From Viridothelium virens (lineage: Eukaryota > Ascomycota > Dothideomycetes > Trypetheliales > Trypetheliaceae): a stretch of DNA of 64,000 nt. Every line of letters begins with the position of its first letter. The stretch's first letter is position 1. The notes below the pieces were generated by a model, which did not search any database, had not been told where the DNA came from, and was given only the letters and a program-made list of their open reading frames with translations. Made by a program: the position numbers and the translations under genes. Positions 22,520 through 34,500 of the stretch are shown piece after piece. The stretch covers positions 186,001-250,000 of the forward strand of contig ML991796.1 of the NCBI GenBank assembly GCA_010094025.1, read 5' to 3'.

Positions 22520-25280
22520 ATGATGGATTCACCCTCCAGTTCGCAATCCCCGCCAGATACTGCATCTGGAGCCGGAAATAGTCATCCAAGTACTACCCCA
22601 CCAGCCGGGGCCTCTTCGATCGGAAAGGCTTCAACTACTGTAACGCCCCCAAGGATAAGGCGCCGTAACCGCTTAATCACCTCTTGCCTGGAATGTAGAA
22701 GAAGAAAGTTGAAATGCGACAAATTACATCCCTGTTCGAATTGTACCAAATGGAATCGCGATTGCGTTTTCTTGGCTCCGGCCCTCGATCCGGCCGCTCA
22801 GAGCAAATTGGCCCAGATCAAGGAGCAGATGGGTAGTCTGGAGAAGACTCTGGAAGAGGATGTGGCTCGCAGGAGAAGGGAGGCACTGGAAGAGGATCGA
22901 GACTTTACGGCCGAAGCATTGCACCCAGAAGACGACAAGGAATTGAAGGACCTGGAGCCCACCCCTTTATCAACAGTCGACACTGTCTATGAAGGTGACG
23001 GCGACGATGCGGACGACGATCTCTTGGACCTTGGCGTGCAGCTGGGAAAGGTAAGAATCACCGAGAGAATAGGTGGATTTGCCCGGCCAAAATTTGGAGA
23101 AGAAGTAAGTGCCCCCCTCAGCTATCTCTTCTTATGTGTCACAAAACTGCCGTCCATATCTTTGTCACTTACACTGTCACAGATTGCAAATACCATATAT
23201 GATCCACATTATAATCCTAGGGCCCAGCCCCAAGAAAGGATGGTGCACCAGTCGGATGCTTCTCAAGAATCGGGAATTCCTTTTCAAGGCTCTTCGTATA
23301 TTGGACCAAGTCCTGAATACATAGCCCCATCATCAAGCTTCTTCTTTGCGCCCGAGCCTACTAGAAGCTCACTTATTGACTTCTTACCCTCGAAAGCCGC
23401 AGCAGACAAACTTCTTGGTCACTACTGGCTAGCTGCTCATACCATAGCGCGCATAGTCCACAAACCTTCGTTCGAAAGACAGTATGAACGCTTTTGGCAC
23501 GATGTTTCGATGGGACTGGAGCCTCCAAACTCCCTGCAAGCGATCGTTCTTGGTATGCTATTCACGTCAGTGGTCAGCATGACTGATGAACAGGTCATAC
23601 AGGAATTTGGCTGTCAAAAATCCTCATTGGTTGAAACGTTCCGCCTTGGGACCGAAATGGCATTGGGCAAGGCAAATTTCCTACGCACAACCAAATTAGA
23701 GACAATCCAAGCTTTCGTCATGTATCTGGTAATTGATCTACCGATCCGCTGTGTAGCCCGTGCTGATTATTCAGATCCCATTATGCCGAGCTGAGGTCTC
23801 ACGTGCCCATTCGGCCCTGACCGGTACAGCAATTCGACTTGCAGAATGTATGGGTTTGCATCGTGATGGCAGCTATTATGGCCTCTCCGCGGTGGAGACT
23901 CACGTTCGGCGCCTCATCTGGTTCCAACTCTGCTTTTTAGATATCCGAACCTGCGAGTCCTCAGGCCCGCGCCCTCAAATCCGAAGTAGACATGAGGGCG
24001 GATTTGACGCCAAATTCCCCCTCAACATCGATGAGGAAGAGCTCTTGCTTCCGAATCCACCCAAGGAGGATGCTCCAAGGTTCACCAATATGACCGTTTC
24101 CATAATACGGATGCAAGCCAATGAAGTACAGCGTCTGATCTGGGAGGAGCGGCCAAAAGTTGAGCAACAGAAGACGTCTATTACAGCTGTCCTTGGCAAA
24201 CTACAACGGGCGAGATTGGAAATGGATGCCAAATTCATGCCTTTGATTGATGATCGCGTCCCCGCCCAGCTACTGGCAAAGCATGTTTATCATATTACTG
24301 CTGATCGCTGGCACATCTCATTCCTACATCGTTACCACAACAGCGTGGCTCACCGTATGCCAGACCGTTTACGCCAACTTATTCTCACCTATGGCACAAT
24401 GCAGACTGAGCACTCCATTGCGTTAGATACCCATCCATCTCTTGCGCCATGGCGATGGTACAGTGGCGCTTTGCAACAATATCATACCGCCGTTCTCCTC
24501 TTGTCCGAAATTTACGCATACCCGATGCGGAAAGAGGCTGATCGCATCTGGAAATGTCTTGATTACGTCTTCGACATCCCTCAAGGTCTCAATCGAGACC
24601 AAAAAGCGAAGCTTGTCCTTGGTGAGCTTGCCAATCGGATGAAAGTTTATCACAGTCTCCGCAAGACACGTGCCCCTGCCACGATGGAAAGGATGGTCGG
24701 CATCAGACCACCGCGCAAAGTTGGCGACGGACATCGAGTGGAACAGCCTACCAATGCGGCCGCACATATGCCGCCTCAAATGGTATCGCAGACGCAAATG
24801 CCTCCGCACGAGAGGTCCTCCCCAGATATTGCGGGTCCTCACAGCCCCAGCCCTCCGCCACCGCCCGTATCTGTAGAGTACAATTTCAATACCGCGCCTG
24901 GGGTGAACGTGATGTCTGGCGCAATAGGTGCGACGAACACGAGGACGCTGGAACAAATGTATGCCCACGACCCGGTGGGAGGCTGGAGTCCATTGCCGCC
25001 AAGCAACAGCTCAGATTCTGGGAGTATGGCCAGTGGAATGCCGAATCCGGCGCCAAACGATTTGCAGGCCGTCATGGATATTGACTGGGTAAGCACCATT
25101 GACTCAAAGTTTTTCCATTCACCCTCCAGAGGTGGTTACTTGCGAAGTAATGCTAATTGCATGGTGCAGAATGAATTTGATCTATACTTCCCTCCAGACC
25201 AATTTTCGGGCGAGCTTAATGTACCAAATTGGACATACGGGAGCACGCTTCCGATGACGAACATGGATCCTAATGCTTAA
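22520..25280 (+). CDS. Zn2Cys6 transcription factor with Fungal_trans domain
   Basis: About 851 aa from exons 22520-23104, 23183-23728, 23775-25088 and 25170-25280. Introns of 78 and 81 nt are stop-free multiples of three; the 46-nt one shifts frame. Splicing joins QAFVMYL to IPLCRAEVSRAHSAL and MDIDW to NEFDLYFPPD, both natural for this family. The zinc cluster lies near residues 56-84 (CLECRRRKLKCDKLHPCSNC, ending in a sixth Cys), followed by a coiled-coil-like linker rich in Glu/Lys. The middle homology region contains ADKLLGHYWLAAHTIARIVH and AIRLAECMGLHRDG. The last ~150 residues are Pro/Ser/Asn-rich and end in an acidic-aromatic activation-like patch. It binds DNA in the nucleus; targets are unknown. 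The start is the first in-frame ATG; 22523 is equally possible. Confidence 0.88.
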
Positions 25281-25509
25281 TGAGAATGAGCCAGGAAAAA
25301 CATTCATGAAAAAAAGGAGTTTACGGGCATATCTTGCATGATTATAAACGCATTATCTCTCATATATAGTTGGACTAGCCGATATCTACGGATGTACATG
25401 CTGATCGTCTATTATGCATCCAAGGAAGCAGATAATGCTACTTCTTCATCGTCATCAGAGAATTTTCACCTTTGTCGCAAAATCATCTGCTTCATCGACC
25501 TACCTAGCC
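25281..25509. other. Short convergent intergenic region
   Basis: 3' ends of the Zn2Cys6 gene (+) and the ABM-like gene (-) meet here. Nothing else is visible. Confidence 0.5.
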
Positions 25510-26217
25510 TCATCCCGTCGCACTGCCTTGTCCACCTTGATATTTCTGCATTCCACAATGCCACATCTCACTCTTCTTCACCACCTCCCTCACCGGGTCA
25601 ATCGCTCCCTTAAACGCCTCCGTCCCTCTATACGCCTCATGCGCCTCCTTCGAATCCCATCCCATCACCACCAAGCACGCCTTCCCCTTCCCCTTTTCCC
25701 CTCCCTCTCCCAACCCTTCCAGCTCCACCTCCTCCTCACTCCACCCCCACGTCCCACCATGCCACCCTCCCGCCTTACTCTCCCGAAACACATCAAACAA
25801 ATGCTCCACCCGCTTCTGCAGCGCCTCCCGCGCCTCCTTATCGCCCGCCCCAACATACAGCGTCGCGAACTCCGTCGCCGGCGCCCCGTACGCGCGCTCC
25901 GCGCCTGCCGCGTCCTGGAACGCGTAGTGCACTATGTGCGCTGGCCCGTCCAAGAGCGGGCCGAGCCGTTCGAGAAAGGGCTGGTAGGCCGGAGAGGCCT
26001 CGAAGGCGCGGTGCGCCGCCAGCGTCGTCCAGGTGATGGCCCAGTTTTGGAGGGTCGTCGGGGACTCGAGACGGCCGCCGTGGTAGAGGGAGAGGAAGCC
26101 GGGTTGGCTGCTGACGGTGTGGCGGGATGCATCGAGGATGGGGTCGGAGGGGGAGGTGCTGGAGGCGTAGGGGATGATGGCGATTTCGGTGATGGGGGAT
26201 GTGGTCGTGGTCGACAT
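25510..26217 (-). CDS. Dimeric alpha/beta-barrel (ABM-like) protein
   Basis: A single-exon 235-aa protein; start at 26217 (MSTTTTSPITEIAIIPYASS) because the longer frame upstream begins with a non-ATG codon. The pattern is that of a tandem antibiotic-biosynthesis-monooxygenase/stress-responsive barrel. The first half has a beta strand (EIAIIPYAS), SQPGFLSLYHGGRLESP, LQNWAITWTTLAAHRAFEAS and HIVHYAF. The second half has a further strand and VMGWDSKEAHEAYRGTEAF. Fungal relatives are small cytosolic proteins of uncertain activity, some linked to detoxification or polyketide tailoring. No cofactor motif is needed in the family. Codon bias flips within the gene: on the + strand it is C-rich up to about 25900 and G-rich after it, which gives a long meaningless antisense frame. 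Confidence 0.72.
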   Translation of the reverse strand: MSTTTTSPITEIAIIPYASSTSPSDPILDASRHTVSSQPGFLSLYHGGRLESPTTLQNWAITWTTLAAHRAFEASPAYQPFLERLGPLLDGPAHIVHYAFQDAAGAERAYGAPATEFATLYVGAGDKEAREALQKRVEHLFDVFRESKAGGWHGGTWGWSEEEVELEGLGEGGEKGKGKACLVVMGWDSKEAHEAYRGTEAFKGAIDPVREVVKKSEMWHCGMQKYQGGQGSATG

Positions 26218-26985
26218 TTTGGAGGGGATTGGGTGGGTGGCGTAGGGTGTGGAAGGGAGTGAGGTGGTAGATTGATTCGGGACTTGCGAGTTGACTGATG
26301 GCAGAGTGGGGCAAAGGGAGAAAGTTATGCTAATTTCCAAGGACCTAGAGGTGAATGAGAGACCACACGGCCAAGATGTATCACAAAGAAAAGTTGTGGG
26401 TGGGTTTGAGATGAAATATCTAAAGAGACAGTCAGTGTTGGATTACTATCTTCCAATTAATAAGAGCATAAGAGCTAAGTGTAAGCTTGAACCGCACAAG
26501 TGCAGCACCTCAATCAAACGTCATTTGTGCATTCGAAGGAAGAAGCTTTCATGTATGGAAGTGAGGGGCTTTCCGATCACCGATATCAATCAGGCGCACG
26601 AGTGCTAAAAGTGCCTTACAAATACAGACTCGCTGTAACCGAAATTAGTCCGGATTCCTCAGGCTTCGAGCACGAAAATTGGATCGCAAAGGGGTGGAAA
26701 ATTTTTGTCAGGGCACTCGAGGCTCAACACCTTGCTGCAGGTTTCCCAGTTTGTCCAATGCTAAGACGGGACAATTAGATGGACTGCTGCCGGTTCTTGT
26801 CCGATAGTCTAATTAGTATACATTCACGGTTCCCAACTTGTTCTTACCAAACGACTCATAGAATATGCGGAGCTCATATGCCGGGTACTTCTGACAGTAC
26901 CAAGATTCCTTAAATCACCCCTTAGTGGATGTTACACCAAGATTGTCTAATCAAGACGGAGATCAGTCTAGTCATCTAACGCCAT
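26218..26985. other. Intergenic
   Basis: No gene recognised. Short frames at 26291-26778 (+) lack domain character. Confidence 0.55.
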
Positions 26986-28100
26986 TCAATCATCAAAAGC
27001 TCGTCCGAAATCAATCAGCCGCAATCGACGGGCGTCTTTAGGATGTAATTGAGCTACTTTGGCTCTCACAAGAAATCGTGCCGCCGCCGTATCACCCTGA
27101 AGAGTAATGTATCCACCGGAAGCACCGTGGCCGAGTAGAGCTTCAAGGAGTTCGTTGAGAAGCGCCTTTACTATAGCGGCAGCTGCTTCTTTCTCGCTTG
27201 GATTCTCATCCTCCTGTGAGCCCCTGATAAGGTTGCCGTGCTTGTCAAGTAACATCTGACCACTCGTCGTCTTTGATGGTGCCTTTGAGCTAGACTTTGG
27301 CTTGCCTTGGGCAGAGAACCCATTTTCCAGCATCTCTTCATTAACATTGAGCATGTCGCCCACCGTCGGACCGCCAAGCTCTTCAGCAGCTACCATTGCA
27401 GCCAGATGGTCATCGATGAAGTCATGCAATGCCTGTTGGTATCGCTTGATTTCTTGCTCGAAATACTCTTTTCGCACCTGCATAGCGTGCACTTGCTCAT
27501 TTGCTACGTCTGTAGTTGATTTCTGCAGCTGCTCATCTCTCTGTTGGCGGAGCCGCGCTATACGTTCATCTAGCTTTTCCGTGATGAGATTGTTATCCTC
27601 AAGATTACGATTCTCTCCCTCAAATCGCCCACGTACATGCGCCAATCGACTTTGGGATTCCAATATCGCCTCCCTGATACCCGTTATCCTTTGTGCTGTA
27701 ACTTGGGTAGCAAGCAACGCGGGTATCGGAGATCCCGCAGGAGGTAAGGTTGGCTGAGAATGAGTTACGTGATCGTAGCCGGCTCTGATAGCCCGTAATT
27801 GCTGCAGCCGCACGCGGGGATCTCCTGAGGGAACTCGTGGAGCCGGACGACTGGACGATTTGCGAAGCTTTGATCGTAAGTCAATTTGTCAAAGGCAGAA
27901 TGAGTAATGCCTGCCTCCTCCAGTGCCCTTCGCTGCTCGGTGACTCTGTCTTGAAGACTCTTCAATACCTGACCAAAACGCGTCTCATCCAAGGTAGATT
28001 GAGAGTCTTCGATATCCACGCGCTCGTCCTGAGTAGCTCTTGCATGTTGAATGTATTCGCGTATATTAGAAAGCTTTTCAGATCCTTCAATAGGCTCCAT
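26986..28100 (-). CDS. Probable CENP-K/Sim4-like kinetochore protein
   Basis: About 355 aa. Two overlapping frames make sense only if joined: exon 1 28100-27915 and exon 2 27867-26986, through a 47-nt intron that begins GC rather than GT (GAG|GCAGGC) and ends CAAAG. The join is in phase and reads EQRRALEE then LRKSSSRPAPRVPSG. The protein is largely helical: an N-terminal coiled coil, QQLRAIRAGYDHVTHSQP, then a long coiled coil (IREAILESQSRLAHVRGRFE, ITEKLDERIARLRQQRDEQL). A C-terminal region (LLNELLEALLGHGASGGYIT) follows. This layout recalls fungal CENP-K of the inner-kinetochore CCAN complex. The assignment is from memory of the pattern and is tentative. If the GC-AG intron is wrong, the gene carries a frameshift. 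Confidence 0.55.
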
Positions 28101-28944
28101 CGTTGAAGGTCGCGGATCGAAACGCCAAAGTCATTTGATATGCGGACAGCCTTGATGGGAGACGCGCACTCACGTGAGAAGGTCAGGCACTAGCATATCA
28201 CGTGGCTAGTGCGCTAGCTTAGAAGGTATTACATGAGCGCGGTGAAGCTTCCACTCTTCACCACTCCTTGCCTCAAGCTTACTCCAATACTCTTTCTTCA
28301 CCGCACACTTTTTCCACGCCACCTCCCTCCTCCTTCAGTGCGGTGGTCTCGCTCCTTCTTCAATCCTAGAAACCTCAAACAGCAGCGGAGACCATTTTAG
28401 CACTATCGACATCATCCCGATTGCCAGGATAAAAAGGTTTGGGAAAGTGAGCTTGAAAAGTCGGGTTCCACAGAGCTTTTAGCCCTCTCACAGTGCTCAC
28501 CCACCTTCACTTTCTCCATCACCGATCACTGGCTCTTCTTCACTTCAACCCACTCCTCAAGCGACCACCTTCAGCTTTCCTGCTCTCAGTCAACCAAGCA
28601 ACTCGCTTAAGCCCAATTCGACCCTCTACAACTTCTTCAGCTCTTTCAGCACAGCACTACTTTTCCAAGCACCTCAACAACCCTTCGCCAAGGACAACAT
28701 CAGCACCTGCACAATACCTGCAGCACTCGTCTCCTTTCCGACCGTCTCCACACCACTGCAAGTTTTCCTTGCCGATCCCAAAGTGTACGTAAAGACTTCA
28801 TAAGACAAATCAATCTTTCGGAAAGGCTTTGGATCACCCTCGACTCCAGCTATTCCCGGTAGCCTTCGACAAACTCTTTCGTAAGAAGGTTTTCACTCTT
28901 CTCCACATACGTCACACGACACGCACCACATCTCTCCTGCCACT
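28101..28944. other. Divergent promoter and pyrimidine-rich leader
   Basis: Lies between the CENP-K-like gene (-) and the KH-protein gene (+). Bases 28250-28940 are strongly C/T-rich on the + strand, as in long leaders of highly expressed fungal genes. Several CTTT/CCTC runs sit just before the ATG at 28945. No conserved open frame was found. Confidence 0.6.
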
Positions 28945-30557
28945 ATGTCTGCCTCTCCACCTTCCACAGCTGCCCAATCCCAGAAGCGCCCTTTCGAGGA
29001 ACCTTCTTCCCCCACAGGCCCTGCAGATCAGCCCGACGCGAAGCGTCCGGCACTTGATAAGATCGTTAATGCTACAGAAGATGCGGCCGCGCCAAGTGAT
29101 ACTGTCCAAGGCACCGCAGAACCAGGTACTGATGGGACCGTCGCCACCAAGGAAGCCGCTGTTGTAATTGCTCCAAACGGGACCACCGATGTCCAGGGAG
29201 ATACCGTTGTGTCTGACGCACCTGCCGCCGGTGGACCTTCTCCGCAAGCTGTTCTTGACACCCAGCCTATCCAGTCCACGACTTCCGCCAATGGCCGTGC
29301 TAACTCCGAAGCGCCCTCCTATCAGCACCAGGATGAGACCGGCTGGCTTCATGTGCGTGCAATCATCTCGAGCGCGGAAGCCGCCACTTGCATTGGGAAA
29401 GGAGGAGAAAATGTCACCCAAATTCGTAAGATGTCCGGAGCTAAGTGCACCGTGAGCGACTACACTAGGGGCGCCGTTGAGCGAATCTTGACTGTTAGTG
29501 GGCTGGTCGATGCTGTTGCCAAGGTAAGCAAATGTGACTGTCCGTAAGAGCTCTACTGATCCAGTAAGGCATTCGGCCTCATCATCCGTACTCTCAACAA
29601 TGAAGAACTCGGCGCTCCGTCCACACCCCAGTCCAAGACATACCCACTTCGTCTTCTCATTCCCCACATCCTGATCGGATCTATCATCGGCAAGCAAGGT
29701 GTTCGCATTCGAGAGATCCAGGAGGCTTCAGGTGCCCGCCTCAACGCGTCTGATTCTTGCCTTCCACTTTCCTCCGAACGATCTCTCGTTGTGCTTGGCG
29801 TCGCAGATGCTGTTCACATTGCGACTTACTATGTGGGAAGTACCTTGGTTGAGCAGCTTACTGAGCGCTTCGGTGGACCTGCTGCTTCGGCCTATGCCAC
29901 TCGTAGTGGTGGACCTGCTGGTGTTGTTCCTGGTGGCATGCAAGTCGTTCCATATGTGCCTCAGCCTGCTGGTGGTCAGTGGGGCCATCCTGACAATTTC
30001 CGTAAGCAGCACAATCAACCTCAGCGTGCTCCTGCCAATCCGTATGGTATGGCATATATGCAGGGTCAGCCCCCTCAGCAGCAGCAAGGAGCTCTCCACT
30101 ATGGTGTGGGCTCTCCTCGTCATGGATACACAGGTGCTGGTCCTCATCAACCTCAACAGTACGGCGGCCAGCATGTCCAACCCCAGGCTGGTCAGCAACC
30201 TGCGCAGCCAATCCAAGGCATGGTTCCTGGACAGCCTTTGACTCAGCAAATCTATATTCCGAATGATATGGTCGGTGCCATCATCGGCAAAGGCGGCGCT
30301 AAGATTAACGAGATCCGTCAACTCAGTGGTAGCGTTATCAAGATCAACGAGCCACAAGACAACAGCAATGAGAGGTTGGTCACCATCACTGGTACGCAGG
30401 AGTGTAACCAGATGGCCCTCTACATGCTGTATTCACGACTTGGTATGCCCTCTTATCCTTCCGTTCTCCGTCTAACAATAGTGATCCCAGCGATCTCTCC
30501 TTCGTAGAGATACCAGCTGATCATACAAATGCAGAGAGCGAAAAGCACCGTATTTAG
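28945..30557 (+). CDS. Three-KH-domain RNA-binding protein (PBP2/Rnc1/Hek2-like)
   Basis: A 491-aa protein from exons 28945-29523, 29569-30442 and a 23-nt last exon 30535-30557 encoding the end, RLESEKHRI. KH1 (about 132-197) has CIGKGGENVTQIRK; KH2 has LIGSIIGKQGVRIREIQEAS; KH3 has MVGAIIGKGGAKINEIRQLS. Each has the GxxG loop that grips RNA. A Gln/Gly/Pro-rich linker (QGQPPQQQQGAL) of about 110 residues separates KH2 and KH3. The N-terminus is acidic and disordered. Yeast Hek2/Khd1 and Pbp2 and fission-yeast Rnc1 regulate mRNA localisation, stability and translation; the same cytoplasmic role is inferred. Without the tiny last exon the frame would run into a spurious tail, so the splice is well supported. 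Confidence 0.9.
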
Positions 30558-31548
30558 TGCACCGGTTGTATTCCATCCACCGTTTGCACAAATTGGCGTT
30601 GCTGATCGCCCTACCGATTTTTGGCTTTATTTCTGACGTCTCCTCAGCGGCGTTCAACGTGCTGATAGCTCCACCTAGAGAGGGACCGACTTAACGAGGA
30701 CAGATACGGGTTTTCCAAGGGGAGATACGGGTACTATTGACTACTAGACTGGGAGATGATTCCTAGCGAGAGGCTCACGCTTAAGATCATGGGTGAGAGC
30801 ATGGAATTGATGGTTTGCGGCAGGAATCTCATAAATTCGGAAGTAAGGCAATAAGTATTCGGAGGGTCCAAGGTGTTTCGAACAGTCGGCCACATCAGAA
30901 TTTGTAAACTAGGCGGCTTTTTCGTGAATGGTAAACGGCTCTGCCTTGACTTCCAAGCAGTATGGTGAAATTTTTCAAGGTCGCTTGTGCATTGTCCGTT
31001 GGTTATTTGTCCTCTACATTCCTGCCCATGCGCCAAACAATTTCGCAAACCACCTCACCCAGAAGCACCACCCAGAAGCACAATCGCATGAGAATTTGCC
31101 ACTTCTCAAAAGCCGCAAACCCCTCGCCAGACTTCTCATCAACTCTTGCAAGAAGTCATTTTTGAGTCATGACTGACTTCAAGATAAAGGGCTGGTCGCA
31201 TGCGGCATGCGTTCGTATTTGCCGTTTTCAGTGCCATTTGGATTTGGATAGTCGGACAAAGCCAAGCAATATCGTACGCATTCATCAACTCAAGGTACGT
31301 TGAGAGGCTTGTCGCTATCGTGCATTCGGAAATCTTATCTCTACGCTTTCATTCACTGTGAACATTCATCTTTACTTTCTTGGTAAGGTACGCAATTCTC
31401 CTGAAAAAATTCACTCCATCTCTACTCGCGTTTGCTCCTGAATTTAGATCAGACTACCTTCAAACAGTTCTAACCAGCATCTTACTCTCGACCCCGGACA
31501 CAACTGCTTCCCCATTGAGACTGGCGAAATATTGCTTAAGAAAACTCG
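30558..31548. other. Intergenic between KH and BTB 4 genes
   Basis: No convincing gene. A 67-codon frame at 30962-31165 (+) begins with a mildly signal-peptide-like stretch but has no cysteines or conserved feature; it is not called. Confidence 0.5.
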
Positions 31549-34500
31549 ATGAATTCGTCGTCAAACGAGGCTCCCGGTGCAGACTACCGCAGAAACTTCG
31601 AGCATTTCACGAACTTAATCGCCAACCTCCATGAACGACTCGCTTCTGTCGACAATAGCATGATTGACGCAACACTCTCACGCCCCACAGCACCTGTAAC
31701 CCGGAGCGCTACTCGACGCACCAAATCCAATCAGACCAGCAGCCCCATCTCCTCCAGCGAACCCAAGTCCCTCGCTCTTCGCACCCAACTCAAAACCTAC
31801 AAGTCCTTCGCCACCATCATCGTCGGGTCCTCTCGCACAGAATTCTTCCTCCACAAAGACCTCCTAACCTCCTGCTCCCCCTTCTTCGCCGCCGCCCTCA
31901 GCGGCCCCTTCGTCGAATCCCACACGCAAACCGTCACCCTCCCCGAAGAGCCCCTCTCCTCCTTCGAATACTTCGCCCAATGGCTCTACACGCGCTCCCT
32001 CGCACACGACACGACGAACGCACGGGGCCAGCCCACGTACTTCGTGCTGCTGGACCTGTACGCGCTGGCGGACCGGCTGTGCGTCGAAGCGCTGCGCAAC
32101 GACGTGTGCGACCGCATCGGCCACCTCGCCGAGACCACCAATTCGGTCCCCACGCCCTCGGACACCTGGATCCTGTGTGAGCGCATCCGCGACGGTGCGC
32201 CCGTGCGTCGTCTCGTCGCTGACTTGTTCGCGTTCAAGAAGACGGATAATCTGCTTGAGACGCATGAGGATGAGTGGCATCCGCTGTTTCTCAAGGCGTT
32301 GGTCGTGCTGTTGAAGAGGCCGCAGCGGCAGGCGGTTGCGAGGCATGCGTTGGCAGAGTGGAGGGTGGTGAAGGGGGAGCATGCGGGTGGGGCGGCGGCG
32401 TGCGATGTGTGTCGCTTGGTGTGTCGTGCGAATGGCGGGCATTGGAGGTGCGAGGAGTGCGCGAGGGTGCTGTGTCAGGCGTGTGTAGCTAGGGGGCTGG
32501 GGGGTTGTGGGTGGGATTGGCCGAGGGAAGGGGCGTGCAAGCCGTGGTTGAGGGATGCGTGCCAGTATCATGAGCATGGGCTTACACCTCGTTGCAGAGA
32601 GGAGAAAGAGAGGGTTGGGGAGAGGTTGATGGCGAGATTAGGATAGAGGAAGACGAGTAGGGAGTTGGGAAGAGGGTGTTGGGAATAGGATGAAGCTGGT
32701 GTGTGGTCTTTGCTAAATCGGTTGCGTAGAGATAGAGAGGTGACGGTCATGTTAATCAGTCGACTTGTACATCAAGTTCGTTGCTATCTCCTGATTGTAG
32801 AGGACTCCAGTATCTCATACTTCTCCTTTTGCTCTGTGCGCAACAGAGATTGACCCTCCAATGACCCTCCGATCTTGTCGTTCCTTCTGCCTAGTGCAGA
32901 GCCTTAGGAAAATTGCATGCTACCTTAGCATGTAAGATCCGTCGATCAAGGCTTGCGCGACCATCGTGCGTCGACTGTGAGCATGTTCTGGGGTCTTGGC
33001 TTAGATCTTCTGCTTGTATTAGGCAAGGTGGGTAATGCTCACCAGCCAAAGATAATTGCTACCGTACAGACTACAATTTATGAGACGCTTTCTTCTTTTC
33101 AGTTTGCTTCCTACATTCGGCAGCAACACCAATCAACTCCTACAGGCTCTCGCAGTCACCGTGATCTAATCCGAGTCCTCTGGCTTCAAAACGACCCCTG
33201 CTCTTGCAGTTGCATCGACATCATCATCATTTTTCAGATTTTCCAAGCTTTGTGCCATTCTTAGCTCCCAGTACTGTTCGACGAACTCGAGTATCGATCC
33301 TTTAAAGTCGGTATAGGCGGCAGAGACACCGCAAACGACCGCTTCCAACTCTTGCACTAGCGCCCATTCCTCGTCTTGTATCTCTTCAACTTCTTCGCTG
33401 GAGAGAGCAAATGGGTCATTATTGACAGAGGGATAAAAGAAAGGATGGCAGCAGGTGTGTCTCATCCTAAGCTTGTCAAAAGTAAGCGCACGAATGAGAT
33501 CTTCAACAACTTCAGTGCGTAATTCATCAGCGGCATCTAGAGTAATTGCCATCCATTCTCCCAAGATCCGCAGGTGCGGGCCTTCAAGCACTCTGTTATC
33601 AGCTGCAATAGTATTGAAAATGTTTGTCCGTGGGAGACATCCGTTAGCACTACATGCGCACTGGCAACCGTCACAAGCTCCGCTCAGGAGCGCTCGTCGT
33701 GCTGCATTTGGAAAACTTGGAACGTCTTCGCAGTCGCCTTGAAAAACAGGTAGCCATATTCCTTTGTGAAATTTCCTTGATGGAGTTCCGGAAACTAGTC
33801 TTGCGAACAAATGCATCGCAGTGGGTGACTTCATTCCCCTAAACTGTGAAACTCGCCTCTCAAGATCAGCGCCTTTGGAAAGAAGCCAATCAGCCATGAG
33901 ATCATTTTCGTAAAAACACTGGTACATGAGAGGTGACAGGCCATCTTCAGGAGCAGAATCAACATCCCTGAATCCGGCTTCGAAAGCTTTGAACGCATTT
34001 TCCGACGAAAGCTTCCAAAAGTCATAGATACTAGTGTCAAAAGACATCACAATAAGCTCCTGTGGGAGCTCCACGCCTTCCATCAAGAGTGCGTCCTGGA
34101 CGGCATGAGCAGTTCTGTCAGGTAGACCATTTAATGGGACCAATTTTCCATGAAGCTCCATGAGAATGAATTGCTTTGCCCATTGTGCAAGCTTATGTCT
34201 CCGTATTATGAAAGCATTGAGGATATGATCCCATAAGTGTCCCCTTGCATTGAATATTGCTTCTTCCACGTGGGGTAGACGCCAACTCGACATCGTATTT
34301 GCAAATCCAGGGGAGGACAGACTACTTCCGTTGTCCAAAAGGAGCTGGGCAGCCTCGACTAATCGCATTTGAATTGCGTAGGAAAGTGGTATAAGACCGT
34401 GCATGTCCGGTTCATTCACCAAAGACCTGCCTCCATGTTCGAAGAGCACCATCATTTCATATGTCCAATTCAACGATGCATGAATGGCTGTATGCCCTTT